A stretch of DNA of 51,036 nucleotides from Gammaproteobacteria bacterium (GTDB taxonomy: Bacteria > Pseudomonadota > Gammaproteobacteria > Steroidobacterales > Steroidobacteraceae): NCBI GenBank assembly GCA_030037905.1, contig JASHPX010000064.1, forward strand, positions 1-51,036. The letters are read 5' to 3'. Below the pieces are notes generated by a model that was not told the DNA's origin, searched no databases, and saw only the letters and a list, made by a program, of their open reading frames with translations. Positions 15,265 to 22,749 of this stretch are shown here, piece by piece. A program made the position numbers and the translations under genes. Each line of letters opens with the position of its first letter. Position 1 is the first letter of the stretch.

Positions 15265-16001
15265 ATGTCATCAAGCGACGGTGATCACGGCGCCAACCAG
15301 TTGCTGGCACGGATCCCTCGTGCCGATTTCGCGAAGCTTGCGCCCCACCTCGAGGTGGTGCCGCTCGGCTCGCGCGACGTGCTCTTCGAGGCGGGAAAGC
15401 CGGTTGCAGAAGTCTATTTCCCGCATTCCGGGTGATCTGCCTCATGGCGGTCCTGCGCGACGGGGTGGTGGAGACGGCGGCAGTCGGTTCTGAAGGCTTC
15501 ATCGGCTTCGAGGCGGTTCTGGGCGGAGGCGCCGCCGCGAATCGGGCGCTGGTGCAGCTCTCCGGGTCGGCATCCCGGGTATCGGTCAAAGCGCTGCGTG
15601 CTGCGATGCAGAGTCAGCCGGCAATACGCGATCTACTGCTGCGCTATATGCGCTACTTTCTCACTCAGATACTGCAATCGGCGGCCTGCAGCGCATTACA
15701 CGAGGTGGAAGAGCGCTGCGCGAGGTGGCTGCTCATGGCGCACGATCGAGCCGGGACTGACAGCTTCAATCTGACTCAGGAGTTCCTCGCCGAGACACTG
15801 GGCGTGCACCGACCGACCGTCACCATCGTGGCACGCACGATGCAGCAAGCGGGGCTGATTCGCTACAGCCGCGGCGCCATCACCATCATGGACCGCAAGG
15901 GCTTGGAGGAAGCGGCCTGCGAATGCTACGGCATCGTCCGGCGGGCCCTGGCGGAGATATTGCCGCGCGGCGCAGAAAGGTCGTCTCGCAAAAAAGGCTG
16001 A
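15265..16001 (+). pseudogene. Crp/Fnr-family regulator with a single-base frameshift
   Basis: ATG 15265 starts a cyclic-nucleotide-binding-type domain (LARIPRADFAKLAPHLEVVPLG then DVLFEAGKPVAEVYFPHSG), which hits TGA at 15433. The expected continuation VICLMAVLRDGVVETAAVGSEGFIGFEAVL begins one frame over at exactly that point: restoring one G in the GGG run at 15430-15432 joins the two halves seamlessly. The C-terminal part has the HTH EFLAETLGVHRPTVTIVARTMQQAGLIRY. The pieces together give about 245 residues, normal for the family. Either a very recent pseudogene, a programmed shift, or a sequencing error. Confidence 0.75.
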
Positions 16002-16003
16002 TC

Positions 16004-16038
16004 GTGTATGATGCCTTACTAAGTAAGGTAGCATACAC
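16004..16038. promoter_or_regulatory. large dyad upstream of second Crp/Fnr gene
   Basis: A 35-bp interrupted dyad centred on 16021: outer arms GTGTATG (16004-16010) and CATACAC (16032-16038), inner arms CCTTACT (16014-16020) and AGTAAGG (16022-16028). No T-run follows, so it is unlikely to be a terminator. It ends 15 bp before the GTG start of the downstream regulator and includes TATGAT (16007-16012), a good -10 match. Best read as an operator for autoregulation. Confidence 0.5.
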
Positions 16039-16053
16039 AAGGATATCGCATAC

Positions 16054-16848
16054 GTGACTGCCCGGGCACAGTCACGCTCGGCCGAGCTTCGCGGACAGAC
16101 CCAGTCTGAGCGCGAGGTGCGATGCCGCGACTGCACGTTGCGGCGCCAATCGGCGTTCAGGCAATTTTCCCCTGCAGAACTGACATTCGTCGCCAGGATG
16201 AAGCGCGCTCACGTCGCTCGTGCGGCGGGTGAGCAGATTCTGGATCCAAATAACACCGATGGGACGATCTATACGCTGTATGAGGGTTGGGCGGCGCGTT
16301 GCCGCAAGCTCCCCAATGGCAAGAGCCAGATCCTCGACGTTCTCCTGCCGGGCGATCTCATCGGCTTAGCGGCGAATCTACTGGGCTCGAGCGGTCATGC
16401 CGTTCACGCCCTCACCGCAGTCACGCTCTGCGTACTCGATGCCAACAAGCTCGCGATGCTCTTCCGCGAACAGCCCGAGCTCGCATTGGGCCTGCTGCGT
16501 GGGCGCCTGCAGGAGCAGGAACGTGCGGACGCCCGACTCGCCGTGCTCGGGCAGATGGGCGCCACCCAGCGGATCGGCTATTGGTTGTCCGATCTTCACA
16601 AGCGGCTGACGGAACGAGCTCTTGCGCGCGGCCGAGGATGGCGGCTGCCGTTGGACCGCAGGCAACTCGCGGACGCCGTAGGCCTCTCGAGAGTGCACGT
16701 CATGAGGGCGTTGCGGACGCTGCGCGAGGAGGGGCTCGCGGAGGTTCGCGGTCGCATGTCCACCGTCAACATTCCCGATCCTCGCAGGTTGGCGAGGTTC
16801 AGCGGGTACGCCGAGTTGCGCTCAAAGAGCGTGTGCCCAATCTTGTGA
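16054..16848 (+). CDS. Crp/Fnr-family transcriptional regulator
   Basis: 264 residues from GTG 16054. N-terminal cysteine cluster CRDCTLRRQ (C-x2-C) precedes a cyclic-nucleotide-binding-like beta-roll (FSPAELTFVARMKRAHV, GTIYTLYEGWAARCRKLPNGKSQILDVLLPGDLIGL), a long dimer helix (LLRGRLQEQERADARLAVLGQMGATQRI) and a C-terminal HTH (RRQLADAVGLSRVHVMRALRTLREEGL). The Cys pair resembles the N-terminal Fe-S ligands of FNR, but only two are close together, so oxygen sensing is a guess. Sits 52 bp after the broken Crp/Fnr gene and converges with the RND pump. Intact. Confidence 0.85.
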   Translation: MTARAQSRSAELRGQTQSEREVRCRDCTLRRQSAFRQFSPAELTFVARMKRAHVARAAGEQILDPNNTDGTIYTLYEGWAARCRKLPNGKSQILDVLLPGDLIGLAANLLGSSGHAVHALTAVTLCVLDANKLAMLFREQPELALGLLRGRLQEQERADARLAVLGQMGATQRIGYWLSDLHKRLTERALARGRGWRLPLDRRQLADAVGLSRVHVMRALRTLREEGLAEVRGRMSTVNIPDPRRLARFSGYAELRSKSVCPIL

Positions 16849-16885
16849 GCCCGAGCGGAAGCGGTGTGCCGGGTTCCACGCGATT

Positions 16886-19800
16886 CTAGCTACGCAGCGG
16901 AGCCGCACCGCCCGCCGGTAGGGCGCTCGCGGACGGCGTGAGGCTTGCGGTCAGGGCGGCCACGGCCTCCTCCGGCGTGCTCGCGCGCGCCTTCCGGTGA
17001 TGCCGGTTGGCCCACCGGTCCAGGTACAGGTAGACGACCGGAGTCGTGAACAACGTCATCGCCTGGCTGAGGATGAGTCCGCCGACCATCGTGACGCCCA
17101 TCGGCTGGCGCAGCTCGGAGCCGGTCCCGTGTCCGAGCGCCAGCGGCAGCGCACCGAACATTGCCGCCATGGTGGTCATCATGATCGGACGAAAGCGTAG
17201 CAGGCATGCCTTGCGGATCGCGCTGTGCGAGTCCAGGCCCTCCTCGCGCTCGGCGGTGAGCGCAAAGTCCACCATCATGATGCCGTTCTTCTTGACGATA
17301 CCGATCAGCAGCAGGATGCCCACGATGCCGATCACCGACAAGTCGAAGTGGAACAGCATCAGACACAGCAGCCCGCCCACTCCGGCCGACGGCAGCGTCG
17401 AGAGTATGGTCAAGGGGTGAACGTAGCTCTCATACAGCATGCCCAGAATGATGTACACACACACCAGCGCCGCCAGGATCAGGAGGGGCTCCGTCTTCAA
17501 GGAGGACTGGAACGCCTGAGCGGTGCCCTGGAAGCTGCCGGTGATGGTCCCCGGCATGCTCATTGCGGCCTCGGTGCGGTCGATGGCGTTCACTGCAGTG
17601 CCGAGCGCTGCGCCGGGCGCGAGGTTGAACGAAAGCGTCACGGCCGGAAACTGCCCCTGGTGATTGATGGTCAGGAAGGTCGTGTGCTGCGTGTCGTAAT
17701 GCACGAACGTCGACAGCGGCACCATGGTGCCGGTCACCGGCGACTTGAGGTAGACCTTCTGCAACGTGTCCGCCTGCTTCTGCAAGGAGGGCGTGATCTC
17801 CAAAATCACGAAGTAGCTGTTGAGTTGCGTGTAGTACTGCGCCGCGACCGCCTGTCCGAAGGCATCGGCCAGCGTGGCGTTGATCTGCTCCGGCTGGATG
17901 CCGAAGCGGGCGGCCGTGTCGCGGTCGATGTCCATCTTCAGCTCGGTGGCGTCGCTCTCCTGGTCGCTGTTCACGTCGCGCAGCTCCGGGAGAGCTTTTA
18001 GCTTCGTGAGCAGCTTTGGCGCCCACGTATCCAGCTCATCCAGATTGATGTCCTGCAGCGTGTACTGATACTGCGTGCGGTTCAGGCGCCCGCCAACGTT
18101 GATATCCTGGCGTGACTGCAGGTACATGGTAGCGCCGGGGACCTTGGCGAATTGCCGGCGCAGGCGCGCGATGATCTGATCGGCGTTGGCGCCGTCCTCG
18201 CGCTGGTCGCGAGGAAGCAGGGGTATGTACGCGTGAGCCTGGTTCATCGGGTGACCCCCGCCGACGAACGTGGCGTAGCCGGCCACGTCCGGATCCCGCT
18301 GGATCACGTCCGTCAGCAGGTGCATGCGCCGTACCATCTCCGGGTAGCCGATGTCCTGGGGCGCGTCCGTTTGGCCTTCGATCTGGCTGGTGTCCTCCTG
18401 TGGGAAAAATCCCTTTGGAATCATCACGTACAGCACGACCGATAGCGCCATGGTCGCGAAGAACACGTATAGCGTCGCTCGCTGGTGGCGCAGCACGAAG
18501 TCCAGCCCGCGCGTGTAGGCGCCAATGAGCCAGTCAAAGAAGCGCTCGATCGTGCGATAAAACCCCCCGTGCCGTACGTGCTTCTCGTTGCGCACGAACT
18601 GCGCAGCCATGGTCGGGGAGAGCGTCAGGGAGACGAACGCCGAGACCGCGATGGTCATCGCCACCACGATCGCGAATTCACGGAACAGCCGACCGATGAT
18701 GCCGCCCATCAGCAGCAGCGGAATGAGCACGGCGATCAGCGAGATGCTGATCGACATGATCGTGAAGCCGATCTCGGCCGCACCCTTCAGTGTTGCCTGC
18801 AGCGGTGAGAGCCCTGCCTCGATGTGGCGGTAGATATTCTCGAGCATCACGATGGCGTCGTCGACCACGAACCCCACTGCGATCGTCAGTGCCATCAGCG
18901 ACAGGTTGTCCAGGCTGAAGCCCAGCAGATACGCCAGTGCGCACGTGCTCAGCAGCGCCAGCGGCACGGTCACCCCCGGAATGATGGTCGCCCAGGCGTT
19001 GCGCAGGAACAGGAAGATGACCATCACGACCAAGCAGATGGTTATCAGCAGCGTGCGCTCCACGTCATGCAGCGACGCCTTGATCGTGACCGTGCGATCA
19101 CCGATCTGCTCGACGTGGATCGACTTGGGCACCGACAGCATCGCACGTGGCACGAGCTGTTTGATGCGATCGACGGTGTCGATGACGTTCGCGCCGGCCT
19201 GCTTGAAGGCAATCAAGATGACACCAGTCTTGCTGTGCTGCCAGCCATGCACCCACTGCCAGCCGACCGACATGCTGCTCTGCGGGCCGTCCACTGCAAC
19301 GCCGACGTCCTTGATGCGCACGGGTGCGCCGTTGTGATAGGCGATGATGACGTCGTTCCAGGGTGCGGCGTTCGTCAGCTGGTCGTTGTCATAAATGGCG
19401 TAGTTGTGAGAGTCACCGTTGATGGAGCCGGCAGGCGTATCGACTGTTGCGATGTCGATCACATTGGCGATGTCGGTGAGCTGCAGGCCGAGCGCCGCGA
19501 TCTTGGCCGGATCGACCTGGATACGCACGGCGGGCTTCTGCTGGCCCCCGACCGTCACCATTGCGACGCCCGGGATCTGGGACATCTGCTGTGCCAGCAC
19601 GTTCTCGGCGTAGTCGTCCACCGTCGTGGTCGGCAGCACGTCCGAGTACACTCCCAGGATGGCGATGGGCGCGTCGGCCGGGTTGCTCTTTCGGTAGGTC
19701 GGCGGCGAGGGCATGTCCTTCGGCAGCTGCCCGGCTGCCGCGGCGATCGCTTGCTGCACGTCTCCCGCGGCGCCATCGATGTTGCGGTTCAAGTCGAACT

Positions 19801-20080
19801 GCAGAGCGATGCTGGTGCTGCCCAGCACGCTCGTCGAGGTCATCTGCGCGAGGCCCGGGATCTCGGCGAACTGATATTCCAGCGGCTGCGCCACCGAGGA
19901 GGCCATGGTCGCCGGGTCCGCCCCGGGCAGGCTGGCACTGACGTTGATCGTCGGGAAATCCACCTGCGGCAGCGGCGCGACCGGCAGCAGCGGCCAGGCC
20001 ACCAGGCCCACCAGCAGCAGTCCCCCCATCAGCAATGAGGTTGCGATGGGGCGGCGGACGAATGGTTCTGAAATGCTCAT
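16886..20080 (-). CDS. RND efflux pump, HAE-1 (MdtC/MuxC-like) inner-membrane protein
   Basis: 1064 residues, full length for an RND transporter. The start MSISEPFVRRPIATSLLMGGLLLVG is typical of MdtB/C-type pumps. The proton-relay pair is present in TM4 (GFVVDDAIVMLEN), and the usual blocks PQVDFPTI, PKGFFPQEDT, GIVGILLLIGIVKKNGIMMVDFA and RFRPIMMTT are seen. Works with a periplasmic adaptor and an outer-membrane channel to export drugs, bile acids or metals, but neither partner gene is adjacent: the next gene on the same strand upstream is a STAS-like protein 194 bp away. The partner may be the operon at 29.6 kb or lie elsewhere. Confidence 0.9.
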   Translation of the reverse strand: MSISEPFVRRPIATSLLMGGLLLVGLVAWPLLPVAPLPQVDFPTINVSASLPGADPATMASSVAQPLEYQFAEIPGLAQMTSTSVLGSTSIALQFDLNRNIDGAAGDVQQAIAAAAGQLPKDMPSPPTYRKSNPADAPIAILGVYSDVLPTTTVDDYAENVLAQQMSQIPGVAMVTVGGQQKPAVRIQVDPAKIAALGLQLTDIANVIDIATVDTPAGSINGDSHNYAIYDNDQLTNAAPWNDVIIAYHNGAPVRIKDVGVAVDGPQSSMSVGWQWVHGWQHSKTGVILIAFKQAGANVIDTVDRIKQLVPRAMLSVPKSIHVEQIGDRTVTIKASLHDVERTLLITICLVVMVIFLFLRNAWATIIPGVTVPLALLSTCALAYLLGFSLDNLSLMALTIAVGFVVDDAIVMLENIYRHIEAGLSPLQATLKGAAEIGFTIMSISISLIAVLIPLLLMGGIIGRLFREFAIVVAMTIAVSAFVSLTLSPTMAAQFVRNEKHVRHGGFYRTIERFFDWLIGAYTRGLDFVLRHQRATLYVFFATMALSVVLYVMIPKGFFPQEDTSQIEGQTDAPQDIGYPEMVRRMHLLTDVIQRDPDVAGYATFVGGGHPMNQAHAYIPLLPRDQREDGANADQIIARLRRQFAKVPGATMYLQSRQDINVGGRLNRTQYQYTLQDINLDELDTWAPKLLTKLKALPELRDVNSDQESDATELKMDIDRDTAARFGIQPEQINATLADAFGQAVAAQYYTQLNSYFVILEITPSLQKQADTLQKVYLKSPVTGTMVPLSTFVHYDTQHTTFLTINHQGQFPAVTLSFNLAPGAALGTAVNAIDRTEAAMSMPGTITGSFQGTAQAFQSSLKTEPLLILAALVCVYIILGMLYESYVHPLTILSTLPSAGVGGLLCLMLFHFDLSVIGIVGILLLIGIVKKNGIMMVDFALTAEREEGLDSHSAIRKACLLRFRPIMMTTMAAMFGALPLALGHGTGSELRQPMGVTMVGGLILSQAMTLFTTPVVYLYLDRWANRHHRKARASTPEEAVAALTASLTPSASALPAGGAAPLRS

Positions 20081-20274
20081 GCGCAGCCGCTCACGTGAGG
20101 TTGCCGCTCTGCAGCAAGCGTCAGGATGCGCACACCTTACAGCAAGTGCCGGCTAAATCCAGCCGGCTCTGGCTGGCTCTGGAAATTAAACTACATTAAT
20201 CAATACTGCTGCTCGAGTGGCCGCCCGGCTGGGTGCTGCCCTGTCGGAGATCCGGTCGCCGCAGCTCCAGCGAT

Positions 20275-20769
20275 TCACTGGGATAGTAGGCTCTGCAGCC
20301 AGCGCCACGCTGTCTTCAGCTCATCGAAGCAGCGCATGGCGACGCCGCTGCAGGTCTGCGAGCGGATACGCTCCACGGCCAGCCGGCCGAAGTACGCCGC
20401 GGGCCGTATGCTCACCGCCGCGCGCAGGCCGGCTGCCGCCGCACGTGGCATCCAGTCATTGATGACCCACCGCTGGTCCTCCGCGTGGATCGTCGGCAGG
20501 AGGGTGTCGTCATCGAGGATCAGGTGCACCTGGTGCCTCTTCAGCAGAGGAATGATGCTCTCGTGCACATAGCGAAACTGCGTGCTCGTCGCATAGCGCT
20601 TCCATGCCACGGCGATGCAGGGGACTGTTTCATCCAAATGGATCGAGCAAATCGGATTGTTCGTGAGGCTCGTCAGTAGCTGCAGCCCATCGCCAGACTC
20701 GGCCTCGATCAGGCTGCGCAGCTGTTCGAGTCTCTGGGTGTTGGAAGAGTCCGGTTGCCCAAAAAGCAT
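20275..20769 (-). CDS. STAS/SpoIIAA-like hypothetical protein
   Basis: 164 residues, soluble. The pattern (Cys-Ile-Ala-Val strand, helix SIIPLLKRHQVHLILDDDTLL, then INDWMPRAAAAGLRAAVSIRP, AAYFGRLAVERI, VAMRCFDELKTAWRWLQSLL) resembles SpoIIAA/STAS-like proteins in which the C-terminal FxxxxxAxxWL helix is conserved. These usually act as protein-interaction or signalling modules without catalytic activity. It lies just downstream of the sulfotransferase-like gene (79-bp gap) on the same strand, so the two may be co-transcribed. Function not established. Confidence 0.45.
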   Translation of the reverse strand: MLFGQPDSSNTQRLEQLRSLIEAESGDGLQLLTSLTNNPICSIHLDETVPCIAVAWKRYATSTQFRYVHESIIPLLKRHQVHLILDDDTLLPTIHAEDQRWVINDWMPRAAAAGLRAAVSIRPAAYFGRLAVERIRSQTCSGVAMRCFDELKTAWRWLQSLLSQ

Positions 20770-20847
20770 CTGGCGGCACCTCGCTTGGTTCGATCGGTTT
20801 GCGGTTTCCGTGAAGCGCGTGGCCGGCGCATGCTGCGCGGCGGTTGC

Positions 20848-22026
20848 TCAACGTAGCCGCTCTGCCGCGACGGTAGGCTCCACGGCAGAGCCAAGCGCCG
20901 CGGTGCCCTCGGTGGCGCCCGCCGCCGGCGGCGCAATCTTCCTGAACGAGCGCCAGTAATTGCACAGCCGCGCGGCCAATACGTTCGCAGACCACTGCCG
21001 TCTGGCGCGTTCGTGCTCGACCCAGCCCTGCATCATGCTCAGGGCGGTCTGGCGCAGGTTGCGCTCGGCAAGCCGATCACGATGGCGATGCTCGTGTGCG
21101 CGGCGGGCGTTGCGCGCCGCGTCGTCGGCGGCTTCGACACTGCGCACCGTGCCGCGTCCGGTCTCGACGAAGACCAGATTCACGGTGTGCTCCACCTCTG
21201 CGTAGAATTCCTCTTCGTCCGATGTGAAGGCCATGCCACTGGCACATGCGTCCGACAGATCGAAGGCGCCTCCGGTCAGCTCGCCGAGCTGCCGGGAGCA
21301 TTCCAGGTTCTCGCGGCGCGACAGACTGATGCCGTCCAGGCTGATCGATAGCTCAGCGTGAGAGCGCAGACGCAGCCAGGCATCGAGCCATAGCCCGTAG
21401 AACATCAGGTAGTTTTCCCGAGCGGTGAGATAGCGCACGGGAGCCCTGCCTATGCCCGCCAACGCGCCGATGCGTCGCAGTGCCTGCGGCAAATGGTCGG
21501 ACAGATAGATCCGTTGACAGACCTCGTCGAAATATTGGGCGGCCTTGTACGACCACCACTGCACCCGTGGCTCGCGCCACAGATGTATGTGTACGCCGCC
21601 GAGTTGCCGCTGCAGCGCCTGTGCGCGCCCGGAACTGCGGTAGAACTGCAATACCGCTCTTCCCTGAGCGTGTTCGATCAGCGCCGACAGATACGCGAGC
21701 TGCTCGAGCGGCAGGCGTGCTTCGTCGCCGAGAAAATATTGCTGGTACGAGAAGCTCTCGCGAAACAGGCCGCGCAACTGCCGTCTACGCAGCCAGAACT
21801 CGTAGAGTGGCGGCTGAGCGGCGCGTGCGGCGTGCGTGCTCGGGCATCCCCGGGATTGGAGCAGACGCTCATATCGCGCAGGACTGTTCAGCGCGACGAG
21901 TGCTTCGTTGAAGGGCTGCTGATAGCAAGTGAAATCCGATCCGAGGCTGCGGATCTTCTGCACGAAATAGCAACCCGCCGCACGAAACAGCGAGTGAATG
22001 AAGATCGGTTCGGTTATCGACATCAC
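20848..22026 (-). CDS. P-loop sulfotransferase-like protein with degenerate P-loop
   Basis: 392 residues. The N-terminus IFIHSLFRAAGCYFVQKIR, then YQQPFNEAL, matches a sulfotransferase-like family that normally reads HSLFRxGSTYxF...WCYQEPLNE, i.e. the PAPS 5'-phosphosulfate loop. Here the canonical R-S/A-G-S-T is replaced by R-A-A-G-C, so catalytic competence is doubtful. Further blocks: VLQFYRSSGRAQALQRQLGG (a likely 3'-phosphate binding Ser/Arg), HLWREPRVQWWSYKAAQYFDEVC and a long charged C-terminal half. Alternative role: a pseudo-enzyme or a glycan/lipid modifying enzyme. Two ATGs at the start; the first is used. Followed by the STAS-like gene. Confidence 0.5.
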   Translation of the reverse strand: MMSITEPIFIHSLFRAAGCYFVQKIRSLGSDFTCYQQPFNEALVALNSPARYERLLQSRGCPSTHAARAAQPPLYEFWLRRRQLRGLFRESFSYQQYFLGDEARLPLEQLAYLSALIEHAQGRAVLQFYRSSGRAQALQRQLGGVHIHLWREPRVQWWSYKAAQYFDEVCQRIYLSDHLPQALRRIGALAGIGRAPVRYLTARENYLMFYGLWLDAWLRLRSHAELSISLDGISLSRRENLECSRQLGELTGGAFDLSDACASGMAFTSDEEEFYAEVEHTVNLVFVETGRGTVRSVEAADDAARNARRAHEHRHRDRLAERNLRQTALSMMQGWVEHERARRQWSANVLAARLCNYWRSFRKIAPPAAGATEGTAALGSAVEPTVAAERLR

Positions 22027-22134
22027 GGAACATCAAGGACACATTGAGGCGCTGCGGGTTGTGTTAGGTCGACGGCAGTCGAAGATCATCCGTCATCGTC
22101 CAAAGGGCCGGCAATTCGGGGTAGCCCGTACGCG

Positions 22135-22749
22135 CTACCTCGCGTTGAGTAAAGTGCCGGCGCCGACCCGCACTACCTCGGCGAGCGTTCGGACCTGCAG
22201 CTTTTCCATCATGCGGGATTTGTAGACCTCGACGGTACGGGGGCTGATTTTCAGCCGCTCGGCGATATCCCGGTGTTGCAGTCCCCCGGCCAGCAGTTGC
22301 AGCACGGCCTGCTCGCGCGGCGTCAGCCGGGCGAGTCGCTCGAGCGTCTCGGCATGGGCGGCCGCTGCCCGATGGCGCTCCTCGTCGATGCGGATGGCGT
22401 TGCGCAGCACATCGACGAGCACATCATCGTCGACGGGCTTCTCGAGGAAATCCAGCGCGCCGTTCTTGAGTGCCGTCCTGGTGGTGGCGACGTCGCCATG
22501 CGCGGTGAGCACCACGACCGGAAGCTGGATGTTGCGCTCGACCAGCGCCCTCTGTAGCTCCAGCCCCTGCATCCCCGGCATCTTCAGATCCGTGAGCAGA
22601 CAGCCGCGCCAGTCGGCACAATAGGTGCTCAGAAAGTCCTCCGCGGAGGCGAACACGGCCGTCCGCATCCCCTTCAGCGAGATCAGCAGACTCAGGGCGT
22701 CGCGGATTGCGGCGTCGTCGTCGACGAAGAATACTGTCGGATCATTCAC
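22135..22749 (-). CDS. FixJ-type response regulator
   Basis: 204 residues from GTG 22749, which overlaps the kinase stop (GTGA). Receiver domain about 1-120: acidic VDDD at 9-12, phospho-acceptor Asp54 in LLTDLKMPGM, Thr82 in VVLTAHGD and Lys104 in FLEKPVDD. C-terminal LuxR-type HTH about 140-200: LTPREQAVLQLLAGGLQHRDIAERLKISPRTVEVYKSRMMEKL. This is the FixJ/StyR layout. The upstream ATG-initiated frame would add 22 Arg-rich residues and is unlikely. Partner of the kinase directly upstream; target genes unknown. Confidence 0.9.
   Translation of the reverse strand: MNDPTVFFVDDDAAIRDALSLLISLKGMRTAVFASAEDFLSTYCADWRGCLLTDLKMPGMQGLELQRALVERNIQLPVVVLTAHGDVATTRTALKNGALDFLEKPVDDDVLVDVLRNAIRIDEERHRAAAAHAETLERLARLTPREQAVLQLLAGGLQHRDIAERLKISPRTVEVYKSRMMEKLQVRTLAEVVRVGAGTLLNAR

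Noticed and set aside
18824-20038. 404-residue frame opposite the RND pump gene
   Set aside because: His/Arg/Asp-rich shadow of a well-supported gene on the other strand.
20148-20167. GCCGGCT...AGCCGGC hairpin between the STAS-like gene and the RND pump
   Set aside because: A 7-bp stem without a T-run on either side; not enough to call a terminator.
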